A stretch of 20,841 bases of DNA, taken from NCBI GenBank assembly GCA_000436835.1, contig FR889160.1:91254-112094 (forward strand). Reading direction: 5' to 3'. The position numbers and the translations under genes were made by a program. Below are positions 13,447 to 20,120 of this stretch, in pieces. The first letter of the stretch is position 1. Each line of letters starts with the position of its first letter. The notes below the pieces were generated by a model. It made no database searches. It was not told where the DNA came from and saw only the letters and a program-made list of their open reading frames with translations. This DNA comes from Eubacterium sp. CAG:251. GTDB lineage: Bacteria; Bacillota; Clostridia; Oscillospirales; Acutalibacteraceae.

Positions 13447-13450
13447 GTTT
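13414..13450 (-). terminator. Terminator of the rplJ-rplL operon
   Basis: Minus-strand AAACAAGCACAACC and GGTTGTGCTTGTTT form a perfect 14-bp stem with a GTTT loop, followed by TTTGTTTA. It begins 26 bp past the rplL stop codon and shows that transcription ends here rather than continuing into rpoB. Confidence 0.93.
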
Positions 13451-13476
13451 CATTAAAGGTAAATTGTAAGGTTAAA

Positions 13477-13854
13477 TTACTTAAGTTCAACCTTTGCGCC
13501 AACCTCTTCGAGCTTAGCCTTGAGAGCTTCAGCGTCAGCAGTTGGAACTGCTTCCTTAACAGCCTTAGGAGCGTTATCAACGATTTCCTTAGCTTCCTTA
13601 AGGCCAAGACCTGTTGCTTCACGAACAGCCTTGATAACCTGAATCTTGTTTGCGCCTACTTCTGCAAGTACTACGTCAAACTCTGTCTTTTCGTCAGCTG
13701 CTGCTGCGCCACCCTCTGCAGGTGCTGCTACTGCTACTGCTGCTGCAGCGCTTACGCCGAATTCTTCTTCTACTGCTGATACGAGCTCTGAAAGCTCAAG
13801 AACTGTAAGAGTTTTAAGCTCTTCAACAATTGCTGTAACTTTTTCTGATGCCAT
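13477..13854 (-). CDS. rplL: 50S ribosomal protein L7/L12
   Basis: A 125-residue stalk protein. The N-terminal dimerisation helix region (residues 3-33, EKVTAIVEELKTLTVLELSELVSAVEEEF) is followed by an Ala-rich hinge (36-53) and the C-terminal factor-binding domain (58-125) with KIQVIKAVREATGLGLKEAKEIVDNAPKAVKE, the surface that recruits elongation factors. GGAGG precedes the ATG. It follows rplJ by 52 bp and is the last gene before the terminator. Confidence 0.98.
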   Translation of the reverse strand: MASEKVTAIVEELKTLTVLELSELVSAVEEEFGVSAAAAVAVAAPAEGGAAAADEKTEFDVVLAEVGANKIQVIKAVREATGLGLKEAKEIVDNAPKAVKEAVPTADAEALKAKLEEVGAKVELK

Positions 13855-13906
13855 TTTATTTTCCTCCGATTAAAGATTAATTTTAATTAAAATAGTTTTG
13901 ATTTAA

Positions 13907-14491
13907 TTATTCAGCTGTTTCTTCAGCCGGTGCTTCTGCAGGAGCTTCTGCTTCTTCTGCAGGTGCATCTTCCTTAGCTGCAGGCTCACAAGCCTCAACG
14001 CCGCCCTTATCAACAATAGCCTGTACTCCACGAGCAAAAGCTGCGATAGGTGCATTGAATACGCTGCAAACTGTAGCAAGGAGAACTTCTCTTGATGGAA
14101 GCTTAGCAAGAGCCATAAGCTTATCCATAGAGATTACTTCGCCGTCAAGATAACCGCTCTTAAGTGAGAAGTTGTCGTGTGAATCAGCGAACTTTTGAAG
14201 AATACGTGCTGATGCTACATAATCATCAGCCGCTGTTGCGATTGCTGTAGTACCTTCGAGAACATCTTCGAGACCTGCAAGACCTGCATCCTCAACTGCT
14301 CTGCCGAGGATTGTATTCTTAACTACTGTGTATTCAACACCTGCTTCACGAAGCTCCTTACGAAGCTTTGTGTCGTCTTCTACGTTGATACCCTTGTAGT
14401 CAACTACAACGCCGGCACAAGAATTTTTAATTCTCTCTGAAAGGTCAGCAACCATTTGCTTTTTTCTTTCAAGAACTGCTGTACTTGGCAT
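13907..14491 (-). CDS. rplJ: 50S ribosomal protein L10
   Basis: A 194-residue stalk-base protein that binds 23S rRNA and L7/L12 dimers. The N-terminal rRNA-binding part (KKQMVADLSERIKNSCAGVVVDYKGI, VVKNTILGRAVED) and the following FSLKSGYLDG region are standard. After about residue 165 it carries an extra Ala/Glu/Pro-rich tail (CEPAAKEDAPAEEAEAPAEAPAEETAE), making it some 20-30 residues longer than many homologues. The tail is low complexity and probably disordered. GGAGG lies 8 nt upstream of the ATG. It has its own promoter and an L10-type leader, by which L10 or the L10-L12 complex is expected to repress its own synthesis. Confidence 0.97.
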   Translation of the reverse strand: MPSTAVLERKKQMVADLSERIKNSCAGVVVDYKGINVEDDTKLRKELREAGVEYTVVKNTILGRAVEDAGLAGLEDVLEGTTAIATAADDYVASARILQKFADSHDNFSLKSGYLDGEVISMDKLMALAKLPSREVLLATVCSVFNAPIAAFARGVQAIVDKGGVEACEPAAKEDAPAEEAEAPAEAPAEETAE

Positions 14492-14684
14492 TTAATTTAC
14501 CTCCATTAATATTTGCCGTAAGAAATACGGACTTGAAGGCTGTTTAGCTATAACAAAAAAGTGCACTCCGAGAACCTCGGAATGCACGTAAAACATCAAA
14601 ATAACATAATGCTACTTGAATGTCCATTCCTCGGCAGGCGAAAACTTACGCCGTATCGGCACCTGCTGTCTTTGGCTGAACAGC
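14492..14684 (-). ncRNA. L10 leader RNA with terminator/antiterminator switch
   Basis: The 193-nt 5' UTR of rplJ has the form of the Firmicutes L10 leader. GCAGG (near 14667-14663) and CCTGC (near 14640-14636) pair around an ACGGCG-containing loop, giving the L10-binding fold. Downstream, GTGCATTCCGAG and CTCGGAGTGCAC form a 12-bp hairpin (14587-14561) followed by six T residues (14560-14555), an intrinsic attenuator. A GGAATG upstream (14630-14625) can pair with the CATTCC (14584-14579) in the 5' arm of that hairpin, so it can act as antiterminator. L10-L12 binding would favour the terminator; free RNA would favour read-through into rplJ-rplL. Confidence 0.85.
14555..14587 (-). terminator. 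Attenuator hairpin within the L10 leader
   Basis: A 12-bp stem with a GTT loop and one G-U pair, then TTTTTT, on the minus strand about 65-95 nt before rplJ. It acts as a conditional terminator in the leader, because genes continue downstream. Confidence 0.88.
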
Positions 14685-14690
14685 TATTGT

Positions 14691-14719
14691 ATTTTAACAC
14701 AAGGATTGCTCCTTGTCAA
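14691..14719 (-). promoter_or_regulatory. Promoter of rplJ-rplL
   Basis: Minus-strand TTGACA (14719-14714) and TAAAAT (14696-14691) with 17-bp spacing. It starts 10 bp after the rplA stop codon, so stalk proteins are transcribed from their own start as well as possibly from upstream. Confidence 0.82.
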
Positions 14720-14728
14720 TACCTAAAA

Positions 14729-15436
14729 TTACTCAGCACTTGCAACTGTGCCAACCTTGTTTGGGTTAATCTTAACACCAGGGCCCATTGTTGAAGCAAC
14801 AGCTACTGACTTAATGTACTGACCCTTTGATGAAGCAGGCTTAGCCTTGATGATAGCGTCAAGAAGAGCATTGAAGTTTTCAAGAAGCTTATCAGTACCG
14901 AATGAAGCCTTGCCGATTGGGCAGTGAATAATGTTTGTTTTATCAAGACGGTATTCAATCTTACCTGCCTTAGCCTCCTGAACAGCCTTAGCTACGTCCA
15001 TAGTAACTGTGCCTGCCTTAGGTGACGGCATAAGACCACGAGGACCGAGGACCTTACCTAAACGGCCAACGAAGCCCATCATATCAGGTGATGCGATAGC
15101 AACGTCGAAATCCATCCAGCCGCCCTGAATCTTTTGAACAAGGTCAGCATCGCCAACAACGTCAGCACCTGCTTCTGTAGCAGCCTTAGCAAGGTCGCCC
15201 TTAGCGAAAACAGCAACCTTAACGTCCTTACCTGTACCGTTAGGAAGAATAACAGCGCCACGAACCTGCTGATCAGCGTGACGTGAGTCAACGCCTAAAC
15301 GAATATGAACTTCAACAGTTTCGTCAAACTTAGCTGTAGCTGTCTTTACTGTGAGGTCAAGAGCCTCTTTTGAATCATATAAATTTGAACGGTCAATAAG
15401 CTTTGCACCGTCTGTATATTTCTTTCCGTGTTTCAT
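14729..15436 (-). CDS. rplA: 50S ribosomal protein L1
   Basis: A 235-residue protein of the L1 stalk that helps release deacylated tRNA from the E site and represses its own operon by binding mRNA. MKHGKKYTDGAKLIDRSNLY, VRGAVILPNGTGK, the LGPRGLMPSPKAGTV signature and KPASSKGQYIKSVAVASTMGPG are all present. I start it at 15436, with GGAGG 10 nt upstream; 15 extra open codons upstream belong to an RNA regulatory hairpin. It follows rplK by 50 bp. Confidence 0.98.
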   Translation of the reverse strand: MKHGKKYTDGAKLIDRSNLYDSKEALDLTVKTATAKFDETVEVHIRLGVDSRHADQQVRGAVILPNGTGKDVKVAVFAKGDLAKAATEAGADVVGDADLVQKIQGGWMDFDVAIASPDMMGFVGRLGKVLGPRGLMPSPKAGTVTMDVAKAVQEAKAGKIEYRLDKTNIIHCPIGKASFGTDKLLENFNALLDAIIKAKPASSKGQYIKSVAVASTMGPGVKINPNKVGTVASAE

Positions 15437-15452
15437 AATTAAATTACCTCCA

Positions 15453-15479
15453 GTGGTTAAATCGGATACTTCCTCCCAC
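15453..15479 (-). promoter_or_regulatory. Putative L1-binding hairpin before rplA
   Basis: On the minus strand GUGG-GA-[GGA-AGUA-UCC]-GAUUUAA-CCAC forms a lower GUGG/CCAC stem, an asymmetric GA / GAUUUAA internal loop and a short upper stem. This copies the GGUGGGAG part of the L1 site on 23S rRNA and matches a second copy before rplK. It lies just upstream of the rplA SD. Confidence 0.65.
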
Positions 15480-15486
15480 AAGGGAA

Positions 15487-15912
15487 TTAGTCTTCTACTA
15501 CTATACCCATGCTGCGTGCAGTGCCTGCAATCATTGACATTGCTGATTCAAGATTTGCTGCATTAAGGTCAGGCATCTTTGTTTCAGCGATTTTCTGTAC
15601 GTCAGCCTTTGAGATGGTTGCTACCTTGTTCTTGTTAGGAACACCGGAAGCCTTATCAATACCGCAAGCTTTCTTAATAAGAACAGCTGCAGGCGGTGTC
15701 TTTGTTACAAATGTAAATGAACGGTCTTCATATACTGTGATTACTACAGGGATGATAAGACCTGCGTCATTCTTAGTTCTTTCGTTGAATTCCTTTGTGA
15801 ATGACATAATGTTTACGCCGTGCTGACCGAGAGCCGGACCAACAGGTGGTGCCGGAGTAGCTTTGCCGGCAGGAATCTGAAGTTTAATTAAACCTACTAC
15901 CTTCTGTGCCAT
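15487..15912 (-). CDS. rplK: 50S ribosomal protein L11
   Basis: A 141-residue protein of the GTPase-associated centre. AQKVVGLIKLQIPAGKATPAPPVGPALGQHGVNIM is the rRNA-binding, Pro-rich N-terminus; the C-terminal part has KVATISKADVQKIAETKMPDLNA and ESAMSMIAGTARSMGI. The start at 15912 has AGGAGG about 9 nt upstream; a 19-codon upstream extension is leader RNA. It lies between nusG and rplA in the standard order. Confidence 0.98.
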   Translation of the reverse strand: MAQKVVGLIKLQIPAGKATPAPPVGPALGQHGVNIMSFTKEFNERTKNDAGLIIPVVITVYEDRSFTFVTKTPPAAVLIKKACGIDKASGVPNKNKVATISKADVQKIAETKMPDLNAANLESAMSMIAGTARSMGIVVED

Positions 15913-15933
15913 AATTAATTTCCTCCTAATATT

Positions 15934-15966
15934 GTGGTAAATGGCGAAGCCTTTGGCTTCTCCCAC
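15934..15966 (-). promoter_or_regulatory. Putative L1-binding hairpin before rplK
   Basis: GUGG-GA-[GAAGCC-AAA-GGCUUC]-GCCAUUUA-CCAC on the minus strand, the same lower stem and asymmetric loop as the site before rplA but with a longer upper stem. A further 8-bp stem, AAGCGATG/CATCGCTT (15967-15974 with 15993-16000), abuts it on the 5' side of the RNA. It should mediate L1 feedback on rplK-rplA translation. Confidence 0.7.
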
Positions 15967-16042
15967 CATCGCTTAAACGCCACAGTGCAATCAAGCGATG
16001 ATAATAAGCAGATATACTGCGAATTACTGAATTAAATAATGA

Positions 16043-16570
16043 TTAGTCTTCCTGAACTTTTTCAAGCTGGTCAAGTTCAAATTCAACCTGATTTTCTCTG
16101 CCGAACATTGAAACTGTAACCTTAACGCTGTTGTTATCAACGTCAATCTCGTCAACAGTACCTGAGAAGCCCTCAAGAGGACCGTCAACAACATTAACAA
16201 GATCTCCTACTTCGTAGTTAACCTTAACGCTGACTCTTTCAAGAGCGTTATTTCTTACCTCTTCGTCTGTAAGCGGCTGAGGCTCACCCTCAGGACCTAC
16301 AAAGCCCGTGCAGCCTCTTGTGTTGCGAACAACATACCAGCTGTCGTCAGTCATAATCATTTTAACGAAGACATAGCCGGGCATCAACTTTCTTTGATAC
16401 TCTTTCTCTGTGCCGTCGCTTTTAAGTTCTTTTACTGTTTCGGTTGGAATAGCAACCTCAAAAATTAAGTCGTGAAGGTTACGATTTTCAACAACAGTTA
16501 AAATGTTGCTTGCAACTTTATTTTCATATCCTGAAAAAGTATGTGCAACATACCATTTTGGTTCTTCCAT
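16043..16570 (-). CDS. nusG: Transcription termination/antitermination factor NusG
   Basis: A 175-residue factor that binds the RNA polymerase clamp. The NGN domain is KWYVAHTFSGYENKVASNIL (5-24) through MPGYVFVKMIMTDDSWYVVRNTRGCTGFVG (63-92). A KOW domain follows, VGDLVNVVDGPLEGFSGTVDEID (121-143). The ATG at 16570 has GGGAGG 7 nt upstream; a TTG one codon earlier is not needed. It lies 45 bp after secE and 130 bp before rplK, probably in one transcript. Confidence 0.98.
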   Translation of the reverse strand: MEEPKWYVAHTFSGYENKVASNILTVVENRNLHDLIFEVAIPTETVKELKSDGTEKEYQRKLMPGYVFVKMIMTDDSWYVVRNTRGCTGFVGPEGEPQPLTDEEVRNNALERVSVKVNYEVGDLVNVVDGPLEGFSGTVDEIDVDNNSVKVTVSMFGRENQVEFELDQLEKVQED

Positions 16571-16615
16571 CAATAAGCCTCCCGAATAATTATTTAAGCA
16601 TTAAGTACAAAGTAA

Positions 16616-17005
16616 TTATTCAGCAGCTTTTGTTGTTTCGGCTGTGGTAGCCTTATCAAGAGCAGCAGCTGTTGTACTTTTACCCTGCTGAGAAGCCGAT
16701 GTCGTAGTTGTAGTTTCGGCAAGGTTCTTGATACCCTTCATTCCAAGAGAAAGAAGCGAGTCAACACCGTAAATAGCCAAGCCTGCAATAATAACTACAA
16801 CAAGAACAATAATGGTGTTTTTAAGGACGTCCTTTGCAGGTGCCCAAACAACCTTTTTGCCCTCTGCCTTAACACTTTTGAAGAATGACGCAATGGATTT
16901 AAAAGGATTTTTCTTTGACTTCTTCTTGTCCTTAGACTTAGCGGCTTTTGCTGTCTTTTCAGATTTAGCGTCAGCCTTAGTTGAAGTCTTCTTTTCTTCA
17001 GCCAT
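16616..17005 (-). CDS. secE: Preprotein translocase subunit SecE with extended tail
   Basis: A 129-residue single-pass SecE. A lysine/alanine-rich N-terminus (1-35) leads to an amphipathic helix with the conserved KAEGKKVVWAPAKDVLKNT (46-64) and one membrane helix (about 63-88). It clamps SecY in the Sec channel. After the helix, residues 97-129 form an unusual Thr/Ala/Ser-rich tail (AETTTTTSASQQGKSTT and more), outside the membrane by normal topology; most SecE proteins of this type end shortly after the helix. I start at the ATG at 17005, with GGAGG 8 nt upstream, rather than five codons earlier. Confidence 0.93.
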   Translation of the reverse strand: MAEEKKTSTKADAKSEKTAKAAKSKDKKKSKKNPFKSIASFFKSVKAEGKKVVWAPAKDVLKNTIIVLVVVIIAGLAIYGVDSLLSLGMKGIKNLAETTTTTSASQQGKSTTAAALDKATTAETTKAAE

Positions 17006-17020
17006 TCGGTCTTCCTCCAA

Positions 17021-17170
17021 TCACTTTGTCTCTCTGTGGAGAGTGTGTTTCTTACAGAATGGACAATACTTGTTCATTTCCAACCTGTCAGGTGTGTTTT
17101 TCTTGTTTTTCATTGTGTTGTAATTGCGCTGTTTGCATTCAGTGCAAGCTAAGGTAATCTTAACTCTCAT
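17021..17170 (-). CDS. rpmG: 50S ribosomal protein L33 (zinc-ribbon form)
   Basis: A 49-residue protein too short for routine frame lists. It reads MRVKITLACTECKQRNYNTM and ends NKYCPFCKKHTLHRETK. Two CxxC pairs (C9/C12 and C36/C39) make it the zinc-binding form of L33. GGAGG lies about 9 nt before the ATG at 17170. It is the first gene of the rpmG-secE-nusG transcript and its stop is 15 bp before the secE start, as is usual in Firmicutes. Confidence 0.96.
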   Translation of the reverse strand: MRVKITLACTECKQRNYNTMKNKKNTPDRLEMNKYCPFCKKHTLHRETK

Positions 17171-17238
17171 AAAATAGCACCTCCATTAATATTTCGATAA
17201 AATAATCTCCCTCGTTCGCCACGCAAAGCGAAGCAGGC

Positions 17239-17262
17239 AAAAAAATAACGCCTATCGGCATT
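17239..17262 (-). terminator. Possible attenuator in the rpmG leader
   Basis: On the minus strand AATGCC-GATA-GGCGTT (6 bp) is followed by ATTTTTTT, the shape of a weak intrinsic terminator, about 17 nt after the predicted start. Further along the RNA, ACGAGG (about 17216-17211) can pair with CCTCGT (about 17277-17272), which would make a long-range alternative fold. Function is inference. Confidence 0.4.
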
Positions 17263-17285
17263 TCACCTACTACGAGGTAAGCACT

Positions 17286-17314
17286 ACTATATCACAGAAA
17301 GTAAACTAAGTCAA
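17286..17314 (-). promoter_or_regulatory. Promoter of rpmG-secE-nusG
   Basis: Minus-strand TTGACT (17314-17309) and TATAGT (17291-17286) with 17-bp spacing, predicting a start near 17279 and a 5' UTR of about 109 nt. Confidence 0.82.
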
Positions 17315-17332
17315 GTATTTTCAACAAAAAGT

Positions 17333-17361
17333 TTGCAATTGGCGAAGTTTTATATTATTAT
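17333..17361 (+). promoter_or_regulatory. Promoter of the flavoprotein-trmB operon
   Basis: TTGCAA (17333-17338) and TATTAT (17356-17361) are 17 bp apart on the plus strand, back to back with the rpmG promoter. The UTR to the ATG at 17394 is about 26 nt. Confidence 0.55.
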
Positions 17362-17393
17362 ATAACAAAATCAATGATAAGGCAATGAATAAT

Positions 17394-18509
17394 ATGACTG
17401 AAATTATAATCGGCGCAGGTGCAAGCGGTCTTGCCTGCGCAATAAGATTAAAACAGAATATGCCAAATGATGAGGTTATACTTCTTGAAAGGCTTGATAC
17501 GCTCGGCAAAAAAATTCTTGCCACAGGAAACGGCAGATGCAACCTTTCAAACGAGCATGCAAAGCATTATAAAGAGGTAATAAATTTCTTTAATAATATA
17601 GGGCTTAAAACGAAAAGCGACAGCGAGGGCAGAATTTATCCTTATTCAAATCAAGCCGCAACCGTCAGAGATATGCTTGAGAAAGAATGTATCAGGCTTG
17701 GAGTCCAAATCGTCACCGGCTGCACGGTTAAAAGCGTTGACAGGGATTTAATTGTATCGACCGACTGCGGTATGTTTTACGCAGACAGCGTTATTATTGC
17801 CGCCGGAGGTATGGCTCAAAGCTCCCTCGGCTCAAACGGCAGCGGATATGAGATACTGAAAAATCTCGGTCACAGGATAACACCGCTGTCCCCTGCTCTT
17901 GTTCAACTTGTATCATCAAGTAAATATCCGAGGCAGTTAAAAGGGCAAAGAGTTAAAGGAAATATGAAAATACTTCTTGACGGCGAATGTGTAAAACAAG
18001 AATACGGTGAAATTCTTTTTACAGATTACGGCTTATCCGGAATTGTGAGTATGAATTTAAGCGAAGCCGTAAGCAAAAATTTTGAATGCAAAACTCCTAA
18101 AAAATGCCATGCGGTAATTGACCTTGCAAATGATTTCAGTGAAGACGAATTACTTGAACACATTAGCAAATTCGGCTCACTTGAGGGAATACTCGGTGAA
18201 AAAGTTTCATCTCTGCTTGAAAAGCAAGCAAACGGTGACAAGAAAAAGATTTGCAAATACGCTAAAAATTGGCAATTGATTATCACCGGCACAAAAGGAT
18301 ATAATTTTGCACAAATCACGAGCGGCGGCGCAGACTTGACCGAATTTAATAATTTTGAATCTAAACTTATTGAAAATCTATATGCCTGCGGTGAAATATT
18401 GAATCGGCAATTTGAATGTGGCGGATATAATCTCAACTTTGCATTTTACAGCGGCATAAGCGTCGCAGACGAAATAAAGAAAAAGAGGACAAACAATGAT
18501 AAGAATTAA
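17394..18509 (+). CDS. NAD(P)/FAD-dependent oxidoreductase, HI0933/BaiN-like family
   Basis: A 371-residue flavoprotein. The FAD-binding GAGASG is at 7-12 near the N-terminus, GKKILATGNGRCNLSN (38-53) is the family hallmark, VIIAAGG closes the Rossmann part, and the C-terminal LYACGEILNRQFECGGYNLNFAFYSG is the second FAD block. Homologues are annotated as aminoacetone oxidase-like or, in bile-acid operons, BaiN; the true substrate is generally unknown and no bai genes are here. It is somewhat shorter than the 400 or so usual. I prefer the ATG at 17394, with AAGG 11 nt upstream, over the ATG at 17385, where AAGG is only 2 nt away. Its last 14 bp overlap the next gene, so the two are translationally coupled. 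Confidence 0.87.
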   Translation: MTEIIIGAGASGLACAIRLKQNMPNDEVILLERLDTLGKKILATGNGRCNLSNEHAKHYKEVINFFNNIGLKTKSDSEGRIYPYSNQAATVRDMLEKECIRLGVQIVTGCTVKSVDRDLIVSTDCGMFYADSVIIAAGGMAQSSLGSNGSGYEILKNLGHRITPLSPALVQLVSSSKYPRQLKGQRVKGNMKILLDGECVKQEYGEILFTDYGLSGIVSMNLSEAVSKNFECKTPKKCHAVIDLANDFSEDELLEHISKFGSLEGILGEKVSSLLEKQANGDKKKICKYAKNWQLIITGTKGYNFAQITSGGADLTEFNNFESKLIENLYACGEILNRQFECGGYNLNFAFYSGISVADEIKKKRTNNDKN

Positions 18510-20091
18510 CGAAATTGCATTATCGCTTGACGAGGACGAAAGCCAACTTAAAAAGAAAGCGGCTAAAATCCTTAAAATTAATGAAAAATATATAAAAAAA
18601 TATACTATTTATAAAAAAAGCATTGACGCAAGAAAAAAGGATGATGTGCATTTCACATATTCGCTTGACGTAAACATCTCGCTTGACGAGGAGCAAATTG
18701 CATCAAAATGCAAATCAAACAAGGTGCAAATCGTTAAGCCGTATGTTTACGAACTTCCCGAAAACAAAAGAGTAAGCAAATTCCGTCCTGTTGTTGTAGG
18801 TTTCGGTCCGGCAGGTATGTTTGCAGGTCTTATACTTGCACTTTCGGGCTTAAAGCCTATTATTCTTGAGCGTGGCAAAGACGTCGAAGCGAGAAAGGCA
18901 GACGTTCAAAAATTTTGGCGTGAAAAGAAGCTCAATGAAGAATCGAACGTACAGTTCGGTGAAGGCGGCGCAGGCACATTTTCTGACGGAAAGCTCACAA
19001 CGGGAATAAAAAGTCCGTTTATCAAGAAAATACTTGAGGAACTTTACGAAGCGGGAGCACCGGAGGAAATTTTATATTCGTCAAAACCACATATCGGAAC
19101 GGACAGGCTTGAAATTGTAGTTAAAAACATAAGAAAAAAGATTGAAAGTTTAGGCGGCGAAGTAAAGCTTGAATGCAAGCTTACAAGGCTTATTGTTGCA
19201 AATAAATTTGTGCACGGAGTGACATACGAGCACAAGGGTGAAAGCATTGACCTTGAAACAGATACGGTAATTATGGCAATAGGCCACAGTGCAAGAGATA
19301 CGGTTGAAATGCTTTATAACCTCGGCGTTGACATTATGCAAAAGCCGTTTTCGGTCGGTGCAAGAATCGAGCATCCGCAAAAGCTTATTAACGAGGCGCA
19401 ATACGGCAGATTTGCTAATCATCCAAAACTCGGTGCGGCTGATTACAAGCTTGCGTGCCACGGACTTCACGAAAGAGGTGCATATACATTTTGTATGTGC
19501 CCCGGCGGCACGGTCGTTGCGGCAGCAAGTGAAAAAGAATGTGTAATAGTAAACGGTATGAGTTCGCTTGCACGTGACGGAGAAAACGCAAATTCTGCGC
19601 TTCTTGTCGGCATTGAACCAAAGGATTTTCCGAGCGAGCACCCGCTTGCAGGCATTTATTATCAAAGAGAGATTGAGCACAAGGCTTATGAACTTGCAGG
19701 GGCTAATTACAATGCACCGGCTCAGCTTGTCGGCGATTTCCTAAAAGGAATTGAAAGCAAGCAACTCGGAAATGTTAAGCCTACCTGTCCTACGGGCGTT
19801 ACGCTGACAAATCTTGACGAATGCTTACCGACTAAGGTATCTGCAACAATGAAAAGCGCTATAGTTGAAATGGATAAAAAGCTAAACGGCTTTAATCTCT
19901 ATGATGCAGTATTGACGGCGCCTGAAACGAGGTCATCGAGTTCTGTAAGAATGTTACGTGACGATTTGCTTCAATGCAATATCAGAGGTGTTTATCCGTG
20001 CGGCGAGGGCGCAGGCTATGCAGGCGGCATAATTTCTGCGGCGGTTGACGGAGTTAAATGTGCACATGCGGTACTCAATGACGAGCATTAA
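18496..20091 (+). CDS. FAD-dependent dehydrogenase (COG2509-type)
   Basis: A 531-residue protein. Residues 1-90 form a small N-terminal domain rich in Lys and acidic residues (RINEIALSLDEDESQLKKKAAKIL). FAD-binding VVVGFGPAGMFAGL follows at 99-112, ILERG at 123-127, the family-specific NVQFGEGGAGTFSDGKL at 151-167, FSVGARIEHPQ in the middle, and C-terminal TAPETRSSSSVRMLRD and YPCGEGAGYAGGIISAAVDG. The family is widespread in Firmicutes but its reaction is not known to me. AGAGGA lies about 7 nt before the ATG, inside the end of the upstream flavoprotein gene. trmB follows after 29 bp. Confidence 0.88.
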   Translation: MIRINEIALSLDEDESQLKKKAAKILKINEKYIKKYTIYKKSIDARKKDDVHFTYSLDVNISLDEEQIASKCKSNKVQIVKPYVYELPENKRVSKFRPVVVGFGPAGMFAGLILALSGLKPIILERGKDVEARKADVQKFWREKKLNEESNVQFGEGGAGTFSDGKLTTGIKSPFIKKILEELYEAGAPEEILYSSKPHIGTDRLEIVVKNIRKKIESLGGEVKLECKLTRLIVANKFVHGVTYEHKGESIDLETDTVIMAIGHSARDTVEMLYNLGVDIMQKPFSVGARIEHPQKLINEAQYGRFANHPKLGAADYKLACHGLHERGAYTFCMCPGGTVVAAASEKECVIVNGMSSLARDGENANSALLVGIEPKDFPSEHPLAGIYYQREIEHKAYELAGANYNAPAQLVGDFLKGIESKQLGNVKPTCPTGVTLTNLDECLPTKVSATMKSAIVEMDKKLNGFNLYDAVLTAPETRSSSSVRMLRDDLLQCNIRGVYPCGEGAGYAGGIISAAVDGVKCAHAVLNDEH

Positions 20092-20120
20092 TTTATTTTA
20101 TACTAAAGGAAATATTCATT

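Noticed and set aside
15487..15969. Upstream extension of rplK (19 codons) and of rplA (15 codons) as true N-termini
   Set aside because: Both extensions run through the L1-type hairpins and past the real AGGAGG sites; the shorter starts give the normal family N-termini.
17171..17384. A tRNA-Trp gene near secE, as in many bacteria
   Set aside because: No cloverleaf or TTCGANNC T-arm was found in the intergenic stretch; it holds two divergent promoters and the rpmG leader.
19150..19680. 176-codon minus-strand open frame opposite the COG2509 gene
   Set aside because: Antisense to a well-supported gene, no ribosome site or family features; a by-product of codon usage.
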